64,000 nucleotides of DNA from Isoetes taiwanensis (GCA_021234155.1 JAJEKV010000063.1:1272947-1336946), one strand, 5' to 3'. Positions 1-11,818 are shown, counted from the first letter of the stretch. Translations and numbers: made by a program. Notes: generated by a model from the sequence alone, not told the origin.

Positions 1-419
1 AGGTAGTAGGGTAACCTTGAGCTAGTAATTCGGCTCAAGGAGGTAATTAGGGGGGTGATTTCCTAAAACCACAAACTTATTAACTAAACTAACGTGTGCT
101 ACTCGTGCAGGCAAGTGAGAAGGGAGCATCGAAAAGGAGCGCATTACGTGGAGATGATGAGCCATGATTTAGACTTAAATTATGAACCCTAATAACTCTT
201 GTAATAATGTTTTGACTTATTATAAGGAGTAACATTGTTAAGGCTATATAATTTTGTATAAGTACAAATATAGCCGATATTACACGTTAACTGTTTAATA
301 GAAAGTTGATCATTTCAGTTAAATTGAAGTTGTATACTTATGTTGTTTTGCAGGAATAGTGTAGGTTCGTCACCTTAGCGCAATGCTGAGGACAGCATTG
401 TCCTAATGGGGGGAGAATG
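1..419 (+). mobile_element. 3' internal end of an LTR retroelement, with polypurine tract
   Basis: This is non-coding 3' internal DNA of an LTR element that begins left of the window. It ends in a purine-rich run (about 408-419, AATGGGGGGAGAATG-like), the polypurine tract that primes plus-strand DNA synthesis, directly before the LTR start at 420. The same 0.4 kb recurs in reverse orientation at 3,745-4,180. It is a fossil; no coding part is visible here. Confidence 0.75.
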
Positions 420-2057
420 TGACGTTCCAGGGAAATATACGCCATAAATACGTATATTTCCGGGTCCGTCACTATACAAGCCTACTTCGTAGCCTTGTAT
501 ACCTTAGGAAGTGGCATGGGTGTATATCTAAGTTATGTATATAACTTAGATAACCTTAGGATAAGGCCCCTTTTCCAAATGGCCCTATCCTATTGGGTAA
601 CCGCCACATGGCCATGTTCCATTGGAGCCATGTGTCATCCCATGTGGACCCTAACCTATATTAACCTAAACCCTAACCCTAGACCTCTTTTCCTGGCCCT
701 AACACCCTGGGAACCTTCTTCGCACTCGAAACTCCGTTTTTTGGATTCGCTTGTCGTGGCATAGCCTAGTCGCAGCCCCCGAGAGTGTGTGCACGATCTT
801 GGAGTGAGCACGGCTTCGACCACTTCGAGGAGCTTGGAGACGCCAGGAATGGGAGGGAACGCTTCGGGAGCAGGTATTTGGAGTAGTTTCCATAGTAGTT
901 CATCTGGAAGTTAGCACTCCAGATGAGTCAGTATGTTATATCTAGAGTAGAGCCATCCTAGAACCCTTATTCAACATCTTGAACCCTAATCAAGGAACCC
1001 TAACTGTAAGTTAGATATGTATGATTAGGTTAGATGTTATTCTGATGATTATCATGATATGATGTTATGTGATGTTGGTTGATCATGTTTGCTCCTCTTG
1101 TATTGGAAGGGGGGTAGAGACCTAGTAGCCTTACTTAGTAATGCTCCTAGTTAGACCCTTTAGTTCCTATTATTATGCGGCCTGTGCATAGGAACCCACC
1201 AGGCTAAGGGGGCTATGACGTGACTCAGCACTATACAACGGGGCTAGAGGAGATACGGAGGGAGGGTCCCTGCTAAGCGTGGCTACTGGGGCCCCATAGC
1301 GGGCTAGGCTTATGGCCGGTCACTTCGTGTGGGCCGGGCATGGGTCCGACACCTCCTGGGGCAATGGTGTTGCCCTGCCTCTCAAGAGTTGCAGGTGTTG
1401 GTCTGGCTCTTGTTTTGGGGGGTAAGTCGGGGACAAATCGTTTGTCGCCATGATTCTCTAGCCGCCCGTGGAACCTCTAGACCCTGGGAAGGGGAGATGA
1501 AACCCTTCCTACCTCGACGGACCAGGGAGATGCAACCTGGAGTAGTCCCGATGGGTGATACCATGGGATTGCGTATCCGGAAGGCTAGAGTCATGCCAGA
1601 GCCCGATCTAGCCCATCTGCAAAGTATGCACAGGAGGGGCGGATGGAGTGGTCAACCCTAGCCATTGTCTATAGCCAGCCCCGCCATTGTTATGACTTCG
1701 GTCTGCTCTATCACGAGGCCTAGCCGCCGGGTCTACTTTCCCAAGAGTCTGAGCCTTGGGTAGGAGCTCCTCATGTTTTACGGTATATGTTATCTCTGAT
1801 GTAGCTATGGATATGTGGATGTGCTACCCTTCGAGGTAGTGTGATGTATTGCTATTGCTAGTTCTAACGATGTTTATACTTCCGCCGTGATAGGAGCCCA
1901 TAGGGGAAGGGCGCGCAAGACACCTTCGTGTCCCCTTCACGCACTAGGGATACCCTGGAGTGCGGGATAGACGGAGGGCCCGTGCGGTCGAAGGACCGGA
2001 TGGGGGATTTCCTATGAAGTGTACGGCCGGGCGCCGTTTGTTTTGTAGGGAGCGTCA
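420..2057 (+). repeat. LTR (3' LTR of a gypsy-type element, plus orientation)
   Basis: This LTR of about 1,638 bp opens with TGACGTTCC and closes with CGTCA, so it has the TG...CA rule and short inverted ends. It follows a polypurine tract, so it is a 3' LTR. It belongs to the same family as the LTRs at 2,109-3,744, 19,933-21,186 and 26,569-28,206 but is visibly more diverged (roughly 10-15% by eye). It is therefore an older copy or a different subfamily. Confidence 0.8.
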
Positions 2058-2108
2058 CAGCAGATTTGCTGGAAGAAGAGGCAGCTTCCATGTCTGATTC
2101 ATTCTTTG
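2058..2108. other. 51-bp spacer between two inverted LTRs
   Basis: This short unique sequence separates the outward 3' ends of two LTRs that face each other. It contains a small inverted motif (GGAAGAAGAGGCAGCTTCC). I see no target-site duplication linking either LTR to it. Confidence 0.6.
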
Positions 2109-3744
2109 TGGACGCCCTCGCTAAATATACGGCCCGCCTGCACATTCGGTAGAAATCCCCATCCGGTCCATCAACCGCATGGGCCCTCCCGCTCTAACCC
2201 GCACTCGAGAGAATCCTAGTGCGGCGGGGGACACTTTGAAGGTGTCTTGGCGCCCTTCCCCTATGGGCTCCTATCACAAATGGAAGCATAAACAACGTCG
2301 TAACTAGCAATAGTAATACAACATACTACCTCAAAGGGTAGTCCATCACATATCCATAAGAGCAAAGAAGATAATCATAAACCATAAAACATAAGAGCTC
2401 CTACCCATGGCTCGACTCATAAGGAGGATGACCGACCGGGCTAGGCCTCAAGATAGAGCAGATCGAGTCATAACAATGGCAAGGGGCTGGCATAAGACAA
2501 TGGCTAGGGTTGACCACTCCATCCGCCTCCCCCGTGCATACTTTGCAGATGGGCTCAATCAGCTCGCATGACTCTAGCCTTCCGGATAACGCAATCCCAT
2601 GGCATCACCCATCGGGACTACTCCGTGTTGCATCTCCCCTGGTCCGGCCGAGGTGAAGGGTTGCATCTCCCCTTCCCTGGGTCTAGAGGTTCCACGGGCG
2701 GCTAGAGAATCGTGGGGACACACACCATTCATACCCGATCAACCCCCAAAACAAGAGCCAAGCCGACACTTGCAACTCTTGAGAGGCAGGCGACACCATC
2801 GCCAGAGGTGTCGTGACCCATGCTCGCCCACACGGAAGTGACTCCACCATAAGCCTAGCCCACTATGGGATCCCCCCGTAGCCCCCACTCGGCAAGGATC
2901 CTCCTCCGCATTGCCTCTAGCCCCGTTGTGTAGTGTCTGAGTCACATCATAGCCTCCATAGCCCGGTGGGTTCCCTATGCACAAAAGCCGCAACTAATAG
3001 GAACTAAGGGATCTACACTAGGAGCATACTACATATGGCTCTAGGTCTCTACCCCCTTCCCAATACAAGAGGAGGAACATGATCAACCAACATCACGCAT
3101 ATCATATCATGATAAACATCATAAGAACATCTTAACCTAATCATACATATCTAACTTACAGTTAGGGTTCCTTGATTAGGGTTCAAGATGTTGAATAAGG
3201 GTTCTAGGATGGCTCTACTCTAGCTACGAAATACTAACCCATCTGGAGTGCTAACTTCCAGATGATCTACCAAGAGCACTACTCTACATACCGCCCGGAA
3301 GCACTCCCTCCCAATCTCGGCATCTCCATGGTCTTCGAAGTGTTCGAGGTAGCTCCCACTCTGCCTGATGCGCCACGCCTGCGGGGGTTGCCATGCTATG
3401 CCAGGTACAAAGGACGGTTCTGAAAAACGAGTTTCGAAGGCCAAGAAGGTTCCCGCATCGTTGGAGCCAGAAAAGAGGCCTAGGGTTAGGGTTTAGGCCT
3501 TTATAGGTTAGGGTTCACATGTTATGCCACGTGACTCCAATAGGGTAAGACCGTGTGGCGGGTGCCCAATAGGTTAAGGCCACGTGGAAAATGGTCTTAA
3601 CCTAAGGTTGGCTAAGTTATATGAATAACTTAGTCATGCTCCCTAGTGCCACAATCTATGGTATACAAGGCTATGAAGATAGACTTGTATAGTGACGGGT
3701 CCAGGAATATACGTATTTATAGCGTATATTCCCCTGGAACGTCA
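2109..3744 (-). repeat. LTR (3' LTR of a gypsy-type element, minus orientation)
   Basis: This is a 1,636-bp LTR read on the minus strand, from TGACGTTCC at 3,744 to about 2,109. A polypurine tract lies just outside its 5' end (3,745-3,758 on the minus strand), so it is the 3' LTR of an element whose body lies at higher coordinates. Long stretches, such as the 3,481-3,744 end, look identical to the LTR at 26,569-28,206. The two could be partners of one heavily nested element. Confidence 0.82.
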
Positions 3745-4180
3745 CATTCTCCCCCCCTTAGGACAATGTTTGCCTCAAAGATTGCGCTTAAAGTGACGAA
3801 CCTACTCTAATCCTGCAAAAGCACACAACAAGAATATATGAACTTAACTCTATTGAAAAGATCAACTTTTCGTTAATTACTTATTATGTAATTATAAAGC
3901 TAAATTTATAAGTTATACAAAATTATATAGCTATAACAACTATTATTATCAAAGTATACACATAATATTATTACAACAACTTTAGGAGTTCATAGTTAGT
4001 CTAAAATCTATGACTCCTATCTTTCTAAGTAACGTGCTCCCTCCTTCATGCTTCCCTTCACTGGCCTGCACAAGTAGCACATTACGTTATATAAGTTAAT
4101 AAGTTTGTGGTTTTAGGGGACCACCCCCCTTACCTACCTCCTTGAGCCGAACTACTAACTCAAGGTTACCCTACTACCTT
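3745..4180 (-). mobile_element. 3' internal end and polypurine tract of a minus-strand LTR element
   Basis: The polypurine tract (GGGGGGGAGAATG on the minus strand) abuts the LTR. The following 0.43 kb is the mirror copy of bases 1-419. It is AT-rich and non-coding, and fits the untranslated 3' region of the element. Confidence 0.75.
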
Positions 4181-4224
4181 GCACTCGATCATGGCCCTTT
4201 CGGATTTGAGCTTAAGGACCATTT

Positions 4225-4560
4225 AAGATGATCCTATCATCGCCCATGATCAAGTGCTACCTTGTACTCGGTTACCCGGTGCCGAGTACCCCTAGTGCAT
4301 CATGCCCCAAGGGTTTTAAGCTAGGGAACGTCTCACGATCCCATCATCGCGCATGATCACTTTGACCTTCACCATGACCCTCCTACGGCCAGGTGTGCGT
4401 ACCCCGCATCGCGGCATAGAGAGCATCCGATCGATGTCCCATCATCGCCCACCATGCCTCAATCCTCACTCACATGACCCTAATGGTCATGCGCACCTCT
4501 TGGTGCGTGCTGGCCTAGAGAATGCCTTAAAGGCGTATCCCATCATCGCCCACACGTTCC
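4225..4560. repeat. Four degenerate ~100-bp tandem units
   Basis: The motif CCCATCATCGCCCA recurs at about 4,231, 4,338, 4,438 and 4,538 (spacings of about 107, 100 and 100 bp), often followed by an ATGATCA-like palindrome. The rest of each unit has diverged. The array lies between decayed pol sequence and the 3' LTR, so it is probably a tandem repeat in the untranslated 3' region of the retroelement. Confidence 0.6.
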
Positions 4561-4639
4561 AAGATTCTGGCACATGCACTCTACTAACTAGAATACATGA
4601 GCCAGAACTTAAGGCTAACTAAGAAACATACTAAGCTAA

Positions 4640-5400
4640 CCTCCTGGCAAGTCGGCGTCGATCAATTCGGAGACGACTCGCCCATCAACTCCTTCATAAA
4701 CTCTGGGTATTGCTTCTCCAAATCCTGCTTCTTGGGGCTGATCCATTATGTCGTTTGCTTGTTGAGCTGCCCATGGTTGATATACATCTTTAGACTTCCA
4801 TCTTGGCCGAGAGGGTCCCCAAGTCAATCAACTCCTACAACTGCTTCTTGAGCTCTGCTAGCTCGGAAGTGCTGATTCTATAAAGAGCCTTGCTGATCGG
4901 CTCTGCATCCGGTGCAAGAGTGATTTCAGTCTCTATGCTTCTATAGAGCAAAAGCTCTCAAATTTCATCAAGGGATATATCATGGGACTTCTTAATTACT
5001 TAGAAATTGGCCAAGGCAACTGTTTCGAAGTAGCATCTTCCTTCTTACTCTTATGGTCGGGGTCGACAACTTGTAGCTTATGTATGACCTCATTCCTCAT
5101 GCTGCACTTAAGTAATTGCCCTTATACGACATGCGTTGTAACGATTGGAATTACTTAACTTAAATTATAAGGTACTTGCCCTTTGGTCTTTGGGATAAGT
5201 ATCTCTTGCTTATAATAATCAATTATTGCTTTAGCCGCCTTTAATATTGCATGCTTATTATGAGGTCATAGTTGCCAAAGTACATAAGTTGGTGTCGATG
5301 CTCTACTTTGCTTCGCTTTTAAGGTTGATGTCGAACTTGACTCTTGTTCCATTGGTGTCGCCAATTACTCGGCCTTGCCTTAACCATGGCCTAGATTTAG
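4640..5400 (-). mobile_element. Decayed Ty3/gypsy protease/reverse-transcriptase region
   Basis: Minus-strand translation shows short stretches typical of the gypsy pol region. [20 protein letters not shown] (about 4,850-4,900) matches the block that opens gypsy reverse transcriptase, and DGSLKMYINHGQLNK follows just downstream. A protease-like GDTNGTRVKFDINL stretch lies near 5,300-5,350. The element is heavily broken, with many interruptions. Integrase is not visible between here and the 3' LTR, so the copy is also internally shortened. The LTR neighbour and orientation agree with this reading. Confidence 0.6.
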
Positions 5401-7900
5401 ACTTAAGAGTGTTGCTCTTAAAGATGTCCGCCATCTAGAAGGTGCAAAATTACAAGTTAAAGAACTACTTACATAAATCTTATGGCCACAAGTTTAGTCA
5501 GCATGACATTACTTTTGGGCACACATAGAAAACTATATGATTAGATAATTATTCTTGTTTTAGATCTAATCTATACTCTAGGATCTCCCCTTTCTTACTT
5601 ATTGCCCTCTTGAAATAGTCCCACCTTTGAGTTGATGCCATCTAAGAAGTTGGCCGGACTTATTAGATTGCTTCCCTTCATTTGGTCGGATTATTCCTTA
5701 TGCTGCGGAAGTACTCGTCATATACATGGTCAACGGTTATCCTATTATTGAATCCTTCTTAGCGAGGTGATCAAGCTCACGAAGAGGTTCCAATATGTTG
5801 GATATCTGCCAGCAATGTATACAATTGTTGTACTCCATATATTTTCTTCCCAATCCTTGAAGCTTTGCTCAATTCTTGGGTCCATCTTCTAAAAGAAAAG
5901 ACAAAAACTACTCGAAATTTCGTCCCTATCCCATCATGGATGCTATCACCCATAATTATAAGAAACTCAACTATCTGATAGGTCCTCTAGCTTGCTTAAA
6001 GCTGGTGTAGTCGTTAGTCGTTGGAGTAGCAAGGCGATGATCCATAATTTGTTGAAAAGAATCTGGTATCCTTGGAGTTGTATGATCATTCAAGTGCCCT
6101 GCTTTCTTTCATTGAACATATTCTAACTCTGCTCGTCCTTAATGTTGATGCTGATTACCTTCATTAACATTATCCCTCTTAGTGGACTTGCTGATGTAGA
6201 TAACATAACGCTCGGTGTCGCATCCCAAGAGCTTGAAGGTAATGTTCACCACTGCGTAGAATCTTTCGTGTTTAACTCATCTGCTTTGAAGGTTATTAGA
6301 TTCGAGGATGATTCTTCTAACTCCTGAATTGATGTTGTTGTGTTTACCTTGTTGATTTGATTCTTCATCTTGGCGGCCACATCTTTGCTTTGTTACAAGG
6401 CTGAAGACAATGTCGAGTGCTTTACCACTTCTAACTGTGCAACTTCTTTTTCTGAGAGAAGTTTGTTTGCATCCATCTGCAGGGACTAATCTTGACTGAT
6501 CAATTAATAATGCTGGTATTTGGTCCCTCGTGATGCCTCTTCTTGATTGTGTTTGACCTCCAATCTCTAAAGTAGAAGATTGTCGTGATCTTGAGATGGT
6601 GCTGTCGAGGTTGATGCAGCTGCTCTGAAGTATCGGGGCTGATGAGGAAGAAGTTTGTTGCAGTTTGCCATATTCCTATTCCTGAGAAGCTCACCCTTGC
6701 TGGCTTGTAATACCTCCTTAGTCGAAGCATGTTTGCTTGAAGTCTGAATCTGATACTACTATGGCCTCTATATCTGCTATAGTTGCCCTTCCTAGGAGGT
6801 ATGTTCAGTCTCATCCTTCAGAACTCTTGATGTCCTGAGTTGATGGAGTCGTCTACTTGTTGGTGGCGTATCTCTGACATTAGTCATCGATGTCGGGCCC
6901 TTCCTCGAGACAATATGGCACTTGGAGAATATCCTTGACTAGAAGCTAATGTGATCTATTTTATAAGTGCCATGATGGCCATTGGCTGTTGCATAGCCCT
7001 CTTGGCAAGTCTTGTGTCTATTTTTGATGTCGCAATCGTCCTTCCTTTGGCCTCTTCTTTATTTTTCGTGTTCGGGCTTCCCTGTACACCTTCTTGGCCT
7101 TTGATTTGCTGAAGTTTCCTCCATAAGTTTGCCCTCTGCTTTCAATTCGTTGATGTTGTCGAGTGTCTCTACTGTCGAGGCTCGAGGATCCGCAACGAAG
7201 GTTCTCCTGACCTATTTTATTGCTCTAAGCACAAGGTAACTAATACTACCACAAGAACAATTACTTATATCTACTTACTCTACAAACCCTATTTTTATGC
7301 CTTTATCCACTCTACCTCGAATGACCCACTTGGCATTTGGTACTCTACTAGGCACTGAGAAAGGTACTTATTTACTGTTATGGGGTGGTAGAAGGAGACT
7401 GATTCACTGGATGTACTTGGTGTGCTAGACTGAATTACCTAGACTAGATAATTATCTATGATACAAAGGCATGGCTGAAGACACTTGATGATATTGCACC
7501 TATAACGTGTGTTGGTGTATCATACCAACGTGTGACACAATTTCTAAGGTCTTGGCACTAGCTGGGGTTTCTAAGAAAAATGTTTAATTATACTACCTAT
7601 ATGTAGACAAGAAGACACTTAGCAAGATAAGAGCGACAACTAAGCTATGATGAGTGCAGATGTTGTCTCTATCTAGCTTAAGGATCTTGGTTCTAAGTCT
7701 AAGGCTTGGCCATTAATATTATCTAACATTATTAAAGCTTAAATTTAATTAAGAATTATAATTCAAACATAAACGATGCCCGCCCTTAGTGGTTGGCACG
7801 GGGGTTTGGGAGGTTCAATTCGCCATCTTTGTGGGAATTCTTTTAAGATGATGTTCAAAATAGATTGAAAAGCTAGAATGGGGTGCTACAAGACACTAGA
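5400..7900 (-). mobile_element. Upstream internal part of the minus-strand gypsy fossil (probable gag region)
   Basis: This 2.5 kb continues the fossil without a clear boundary. Minus-strand translations give scattered hydrophilic stretches, for example ANFLDGINSKVGLFQEG near 5,600, which resemble a gag region, but no zinc knuckle could be recognised. It is heavily broken. No host gene is supported here, and the gag assignment rests on position and weak resemblance. Confidence 0.35.
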
Positions 7901-7991
7901 ATGCATGGCAAGAGGCTAGCATGTGCACTACGAACCTTTCAATGCATTTTTGGACAAAAACGTATGAAACCGGGTCAGAGCGCGCAAACCG

Positions 7992-8126
7992 GTATATATA
8001 TATATATATATATATATATACTATAGATATATATATATATATATATATAGGCAAACCGGGTGAATCCGCGCGGATGGCCTCTGCGTCGCGAACGCAGACG
8101 CGTTTGGTGCGGTCTCACCCGGGTTG
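7992..8126. repeat. TA microsatellite plus 76-bp GC-rich hairpin module (copy 1)
   Basis: TA tracts at 7,992-8,050 are followed by a GC-rich module at 8,051-8,126. The module contains the inverted pair CTGCGT...ACGCAG and near-inverted outer arms AAACCGGGTGA...TCACCCGGGTT. The same module follows TA tracts at 17,303, 17,796 and 24,439. Another AAACCGGGT-like motif lies just left of the tract at about 7,969. Function is unknown. Here the sequence after the module differs from the other three copies. Confidence 0.75.
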
Positions 8127-8173
8127 ACTTTGACTTTATATATTATATACATATATATACTATATATATACTA

Positions 8174-8340
8174 CTAGAAAAAGTGCCCAGCGTTGCTGGG
8201 CTTTTCGTTGGGATTAAATTTCATGGTTTATAGCATGTAGTTGGACATTTCGTTGGGATTAAATTTAGAAAAAGTGCCCAGCGTTGCTGGGCTTTTCGTT
8301 GGGATTAAATTTCATGGTTTATAGCATGTAGTTGGACATA
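8174..8340 (-). repeat. Duplicated Helitron 3' terminus (91-bp tandem repeat)
   Basis: The 3' end of the Helitron occurs twice in tandem: the hairpins lie at 8,185-8,201 and 8,276-8,292, 91 bp apart, each followed on the minus strand by ACTTTTTCTA. Only the outer copy is followed by the T expected at a Helitron insertion site. The inner copy may be an earlier or bypassed terminator. Confidence 0.8.
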
Positions 8341-8400
8341 TATGGCCGTTCCTTAGTTCTGGGAAGGATTTGTTGACGCGTTTGCTATTTGTCTACAAAT

Positions 8401-8494
8401 ATCTCCCATGTTGATATGTCCAGGAAATTCAATAGGGCCAGATTTGTATCTCCCATGTTGATATGTCCAGGAAATTCAATAGGGCCAGATTTGT
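8401..8494. repeat. 47-bp tandem duplication
   Basis: Two exact 47-bp units (8,401-8,447 and 8,448-8,494) are followed by a diverged partial third unit to about 8,545, inside the Helitron. A nearby 28-bp duplication (TGGTTCACAAATATTGTATACATG, two copies at about 8,617-8,671) shows the same local tendency. Confidence 0.8.
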
Positions 8495-9675
8495 TGATGC
8501 GTTTGCTATTTGCCTACAAATATCTTCCATGTTGATATGTCTAGGGAGGGTCTGTAAATGGCTCTTTTGCCAAGCTCGATGGAACCATGCAAGATAACCA
8601 ATGCTTCGAAGAAGATATACCATGGTTCACAAATATTGTATACATGTTTGGTTCACAAATATTGTATACATGATTGCTCCCTTATTGTTATTGTATACAT
8701 GTTTGCAAAGATGAGCGTAGCAATGCCAAGCATCAATTGTATGTCTATATTATATGTCTGTCTACACTATAGTGTATTTGCCATTGGTCTGAGAGGAAAA
8801 TGCAAATGCGTAACATTCTCTTTTGTCTACTTATTTAAACTATAGATATTCCTCATCCTGGGTTAATCTCAGTAATTTTTTTTAAATTTGGAATTGAGAC
8901 ATTTGCAATCACCTACTAAATGAAACAAAGAATAATAAAATGTCCAAGCCTAGTAGAGATCTTGTTGTGATTGTGGAATGAACACCCAGATTTATACTAT
9001 ATATTAACACAAGCAATATCAATCTGGATATTCCAACAAATGCAATGATTTGAAATCCAGAATGAACACACGCCGCAGTTATACTATTTTAAGAAATCAC
9101 ATTTCTATGGCAAATACTGATGGAACATTTTGAGAGCATCTTTTAAAATTTCACATCTCGATACATGCACGTAACTAAGGTCGCCACATATATATATCCC
9201 GTAGCTTGTAGCATGGAGCGAGATCGTTCCTAGATGTCTTCGGCTTTCCGTAGGAGAGGAGAGCCTGATCGACCAAGATGGTGAAGGCAATGACCATACA
9301 AAATTCTAGAAATTCCAATTGCTTTTATCTCATTTGTAATAAGATTTGTGTATCGTGCACTGGGGATAGCGTGGTGCAAGGAGAAACCGGAGAGTCTAGG
9401 TGTTCCATCCCATCAATCAAAGGCGCATCGTGCATAGCCAACTTGATTTTTGTATCCGGTGAAAGTCGACAATTTATTATTAGTATGAACATAATGTCTT
9501 CACAAGAGCCTCCTTAAAAATCTCAATTGCCAAAACCCAAGGGAGAAACCCAATGGCTACCTTTGCGGTATTTACATCAAGCGGAAAAGGACTCGCCTGT
9601 AGCCTTGCCTTTGAGATTTTTGGTACCTTTCAAGCGGCAATATTTCTACTTGAGCGATTATACCTCATTGGCTTT

Positions 9676-10047
9676 TCACAAGTCGGCATGCAAAGAAGCG
9701 GACATAAGAGAAAGTTCTCTCCCAAGAAGAACTCCACCAGCCACCACCTTTGCCAAAGTTTGTGCATTCCCGCCGGGCATCTCATTATTAGACCCCTTCA
9801 CTCCAAGCAAATCCAAACAAGCTGCTTGAGAAGCAAGTTGTGTGCCACCACCAAGCTGTGCCAACTCGTAGAAACATTTCATGCATAATGTTAGCGCGTA
9901 AAGTTGTACACTATCTTCTACGGGTCTTCTACACATTAGCATACAATAATCATGCAAATTCTTATGTTGATCGCAACCTAACATTACCTCGATTGATGGC
10001 ATAGTAACAGAGATATGCAAGTCACGCCCACCATTTATTGCCTCCAT
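9676..10047 (-). pseudogene. Exon-like ORF inside Helitron, unrecognised
   Basis: A 123-codon open stretch on the minus strand has a protein-like composition. Segments such as [20 protein letters not shown] and [20 protein letters not shown] look like amphipathic helices of a real protein rather than random translation. A similar-quality stretch (NTAKVAIGFLPW) follows in another frame at about 9,540-9,600, as expected for a decayed or intron-split gene. I do not recognise the family. It lies on the same strand as the Helitron that contains it and is probably a captured host-gene fragment. It could be a shadow ORF, but its low repetitiveness argues against that. Confidence 0.4.
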
Positions 10048-11428
10048 AATGTTGATGCAAAGTGTGAGCTCTCAATGTTCTCGAGCGAGAATCTTGGCGG
10101 TTTGCTATAAAATGGCCGATACAAATATTGGATGCACGTGCATTGAAACCACCAACTTATCTAGCCATATACCGATCCAACAAGATTTTTAGCGGTTGTT
10201 CAAGCTCTACAAGAGCGTCATCGAAGTCTTCAAAATCTTGGTTACCACCTCTTCCTTTATACATACTACAGATTTACCTAACCTCAATTCAATTTATTCT
10301 TTGTAGGCTTTTTATCCGCACAAAAGTTGCCACGCAAAGAGAAGCATATCCATAAGCACAACCGATAGCTAAGAAAAGCAAAATAAGAGATGCAAGTTTT
10401 CCCCGCTTTTAGAAGAAAAAAACACTTCTTTGTTTTGAGAAGTGTTGACCCTAAGTTGTATGTACACTTTCTCTTATTTGAGTGCCTTGGTAAATACTCA
10501 AGTTTACATTCCACTCTACAACCAAGAATATAATTTGATTTTAGAAGGTCTTTTGCAACGTTTAGGTCTAACAGTTTAAAACTCAAAATAAATTATGCAT
10601 GGAAACCATTTTGTCTCTCGCTCTTGACAAACTCAAAGCCGAAAAGAATTACGAGAGATGCCGATAACTTCCATGTCCAGGAAATAGATCCCGAAGATAG
10701 TCCAACACATTCGGACACCCTTGGATATTCTTTTCCTTCAAAATGTCCTAACCAAAGCATTTAGTGTGTGAATGACAATTGACTTCCATGGCCCATGGTT
10801 AGAACATCCGGGATTTTAAAGCTCACGTTTAAAAATTGTACTCCAAGAACTCTCATCATCTTTATTTGGATAGTTGCTTCTCTAGAAATATGTGAAATGC
10901 ATAAATATGAACCAAAGCTAGCATTCAAGAAAGGCCTTCTCCGAATTCTCTCTTAAGCCATATCAAACTCTCGGGTTCTCTATATTTGAAGCATTAGGCT
11001 TGATGAAGAATGGAAAAACACGAGAATACTGAACTCTGCCGAACGACTTTCAGATATATGAAGCCCCTTCTCTTTCATTTGAATACCCTCCATTTCCGAA
11101 GTAATTTCAACTCGAAAAAGGCATAGGATAGAAGAAAATAAGGCCTGAGGGCTTAAATGAGGGCTTTGTTCCTAAGCATGAAAATTTTAGACGTGCATTA
11201 CATCAAGATGCAAAAGAAAAGAAGCGTAATCGTGCAAAAGAAGAGTTTAGACTTGAGAAACCCACTTTATAAACATGGCTATGGAATCTAAAGCACGTAA
11301 GACATGGCTATGGCTATGGAATCGGAAGCACCTAACGCATTCTTCTTCGGTCAAAAGCAAAATCGGTGAATTCAAAAGGGAGATTTGTTAACAATATTTC
11401 TCGTGAGAGTGAAGAACATAACAAAAGA

Positions 11429-11605
11429 CTAATTCAAAACCAAGAAAGAAAAAAGAGGAAGGAAAGGAAGCCCACCTGAAGGCCAACTGGAGAGGATCTG
11501 GAGATGGAGTTTTTTCTTGTCTTTGAAGGCATCAAGGGGGGCGGAAGACTTGCCCATGAACAAGCACTTGGCGCCCTTGCCGGCCTGGTTTCCGGCGACT
11601 ACCAT
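11429..11605 (-). CDS. Short first-exon-like ORF (58 aa) near the Helitron 5' end
   Basis: The ORF starts at an ATG at 11,605 on the minus strand, about 210 bp inside the Helitron 5' terminus, and runs 58 codons to a stop at 11,429. The first 43 residues (MVVAGNQAGKGAKCLFMGKS, then a Lys-rich stretch) are compositionally unlike the AT-rich surroundings and end at a good splice donor context, CAG/GTGGGC, near 11,477. It therefore looks like a captured 5' exon with its leader. The protein family is not recognised and expression is unknown. Confidence 0.4.
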   Translation of the reverse strand: MVVAGNQAGKGAKCLFMGKSSAPLDAFKDKKKLHLQILSSWPSGGLPFLPLFSFLVLN

Positions 11606-11818
11606 CGTTGGGAAATGAAAGGTAGGGCAGAGGGCGCTGGGCCTTCAGTGAAACTGAATCTCATGCTTTAATCTCAACCATTAATTTACATCCAATATCG
11701 GGGAAAAACTCAAGACGTATTTGGACGGCCCACAACAAAAGTTAAAGAATTAAGAAAAACTAACGGCCGAGATCGCGCGCACAGATTATCCCAAAACTCC
11801 TTTATTACTATATATAGA

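Larger units (their letters stand above)
8174..11818 (-). mobile_element. Non-autonomous Helitron with both termini
   Basis: Read on the minus strand, the element starts at 11,818 with TCTATATATAGTAATAAAGG, the usual 5' TC terminus of plant Helitrons. It ends at 8,174 with a 17-base hairpin GCCCAGCAACGCTGGGC, seven bases and CTAG. An A precedes it and a T follows it, as expected for insertion between A and T. The length is 3,645 bp. No Rep or helicase reading frame is present, so mobilisation would need proteins in trans. It carries exon-like sequence on the same strand (11,429-11,605; 9,676-10,047). Boundaries are read directly; membership follows the known Helitron terminal rule. Confidence 0.8.

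Noticed and set aside
8401-8494. CRISPR-like or regulatory repeat array
   Set aside because: Only two exact 47-bp units plus a partial one, with no spacers; it is a simple tandem duplication.
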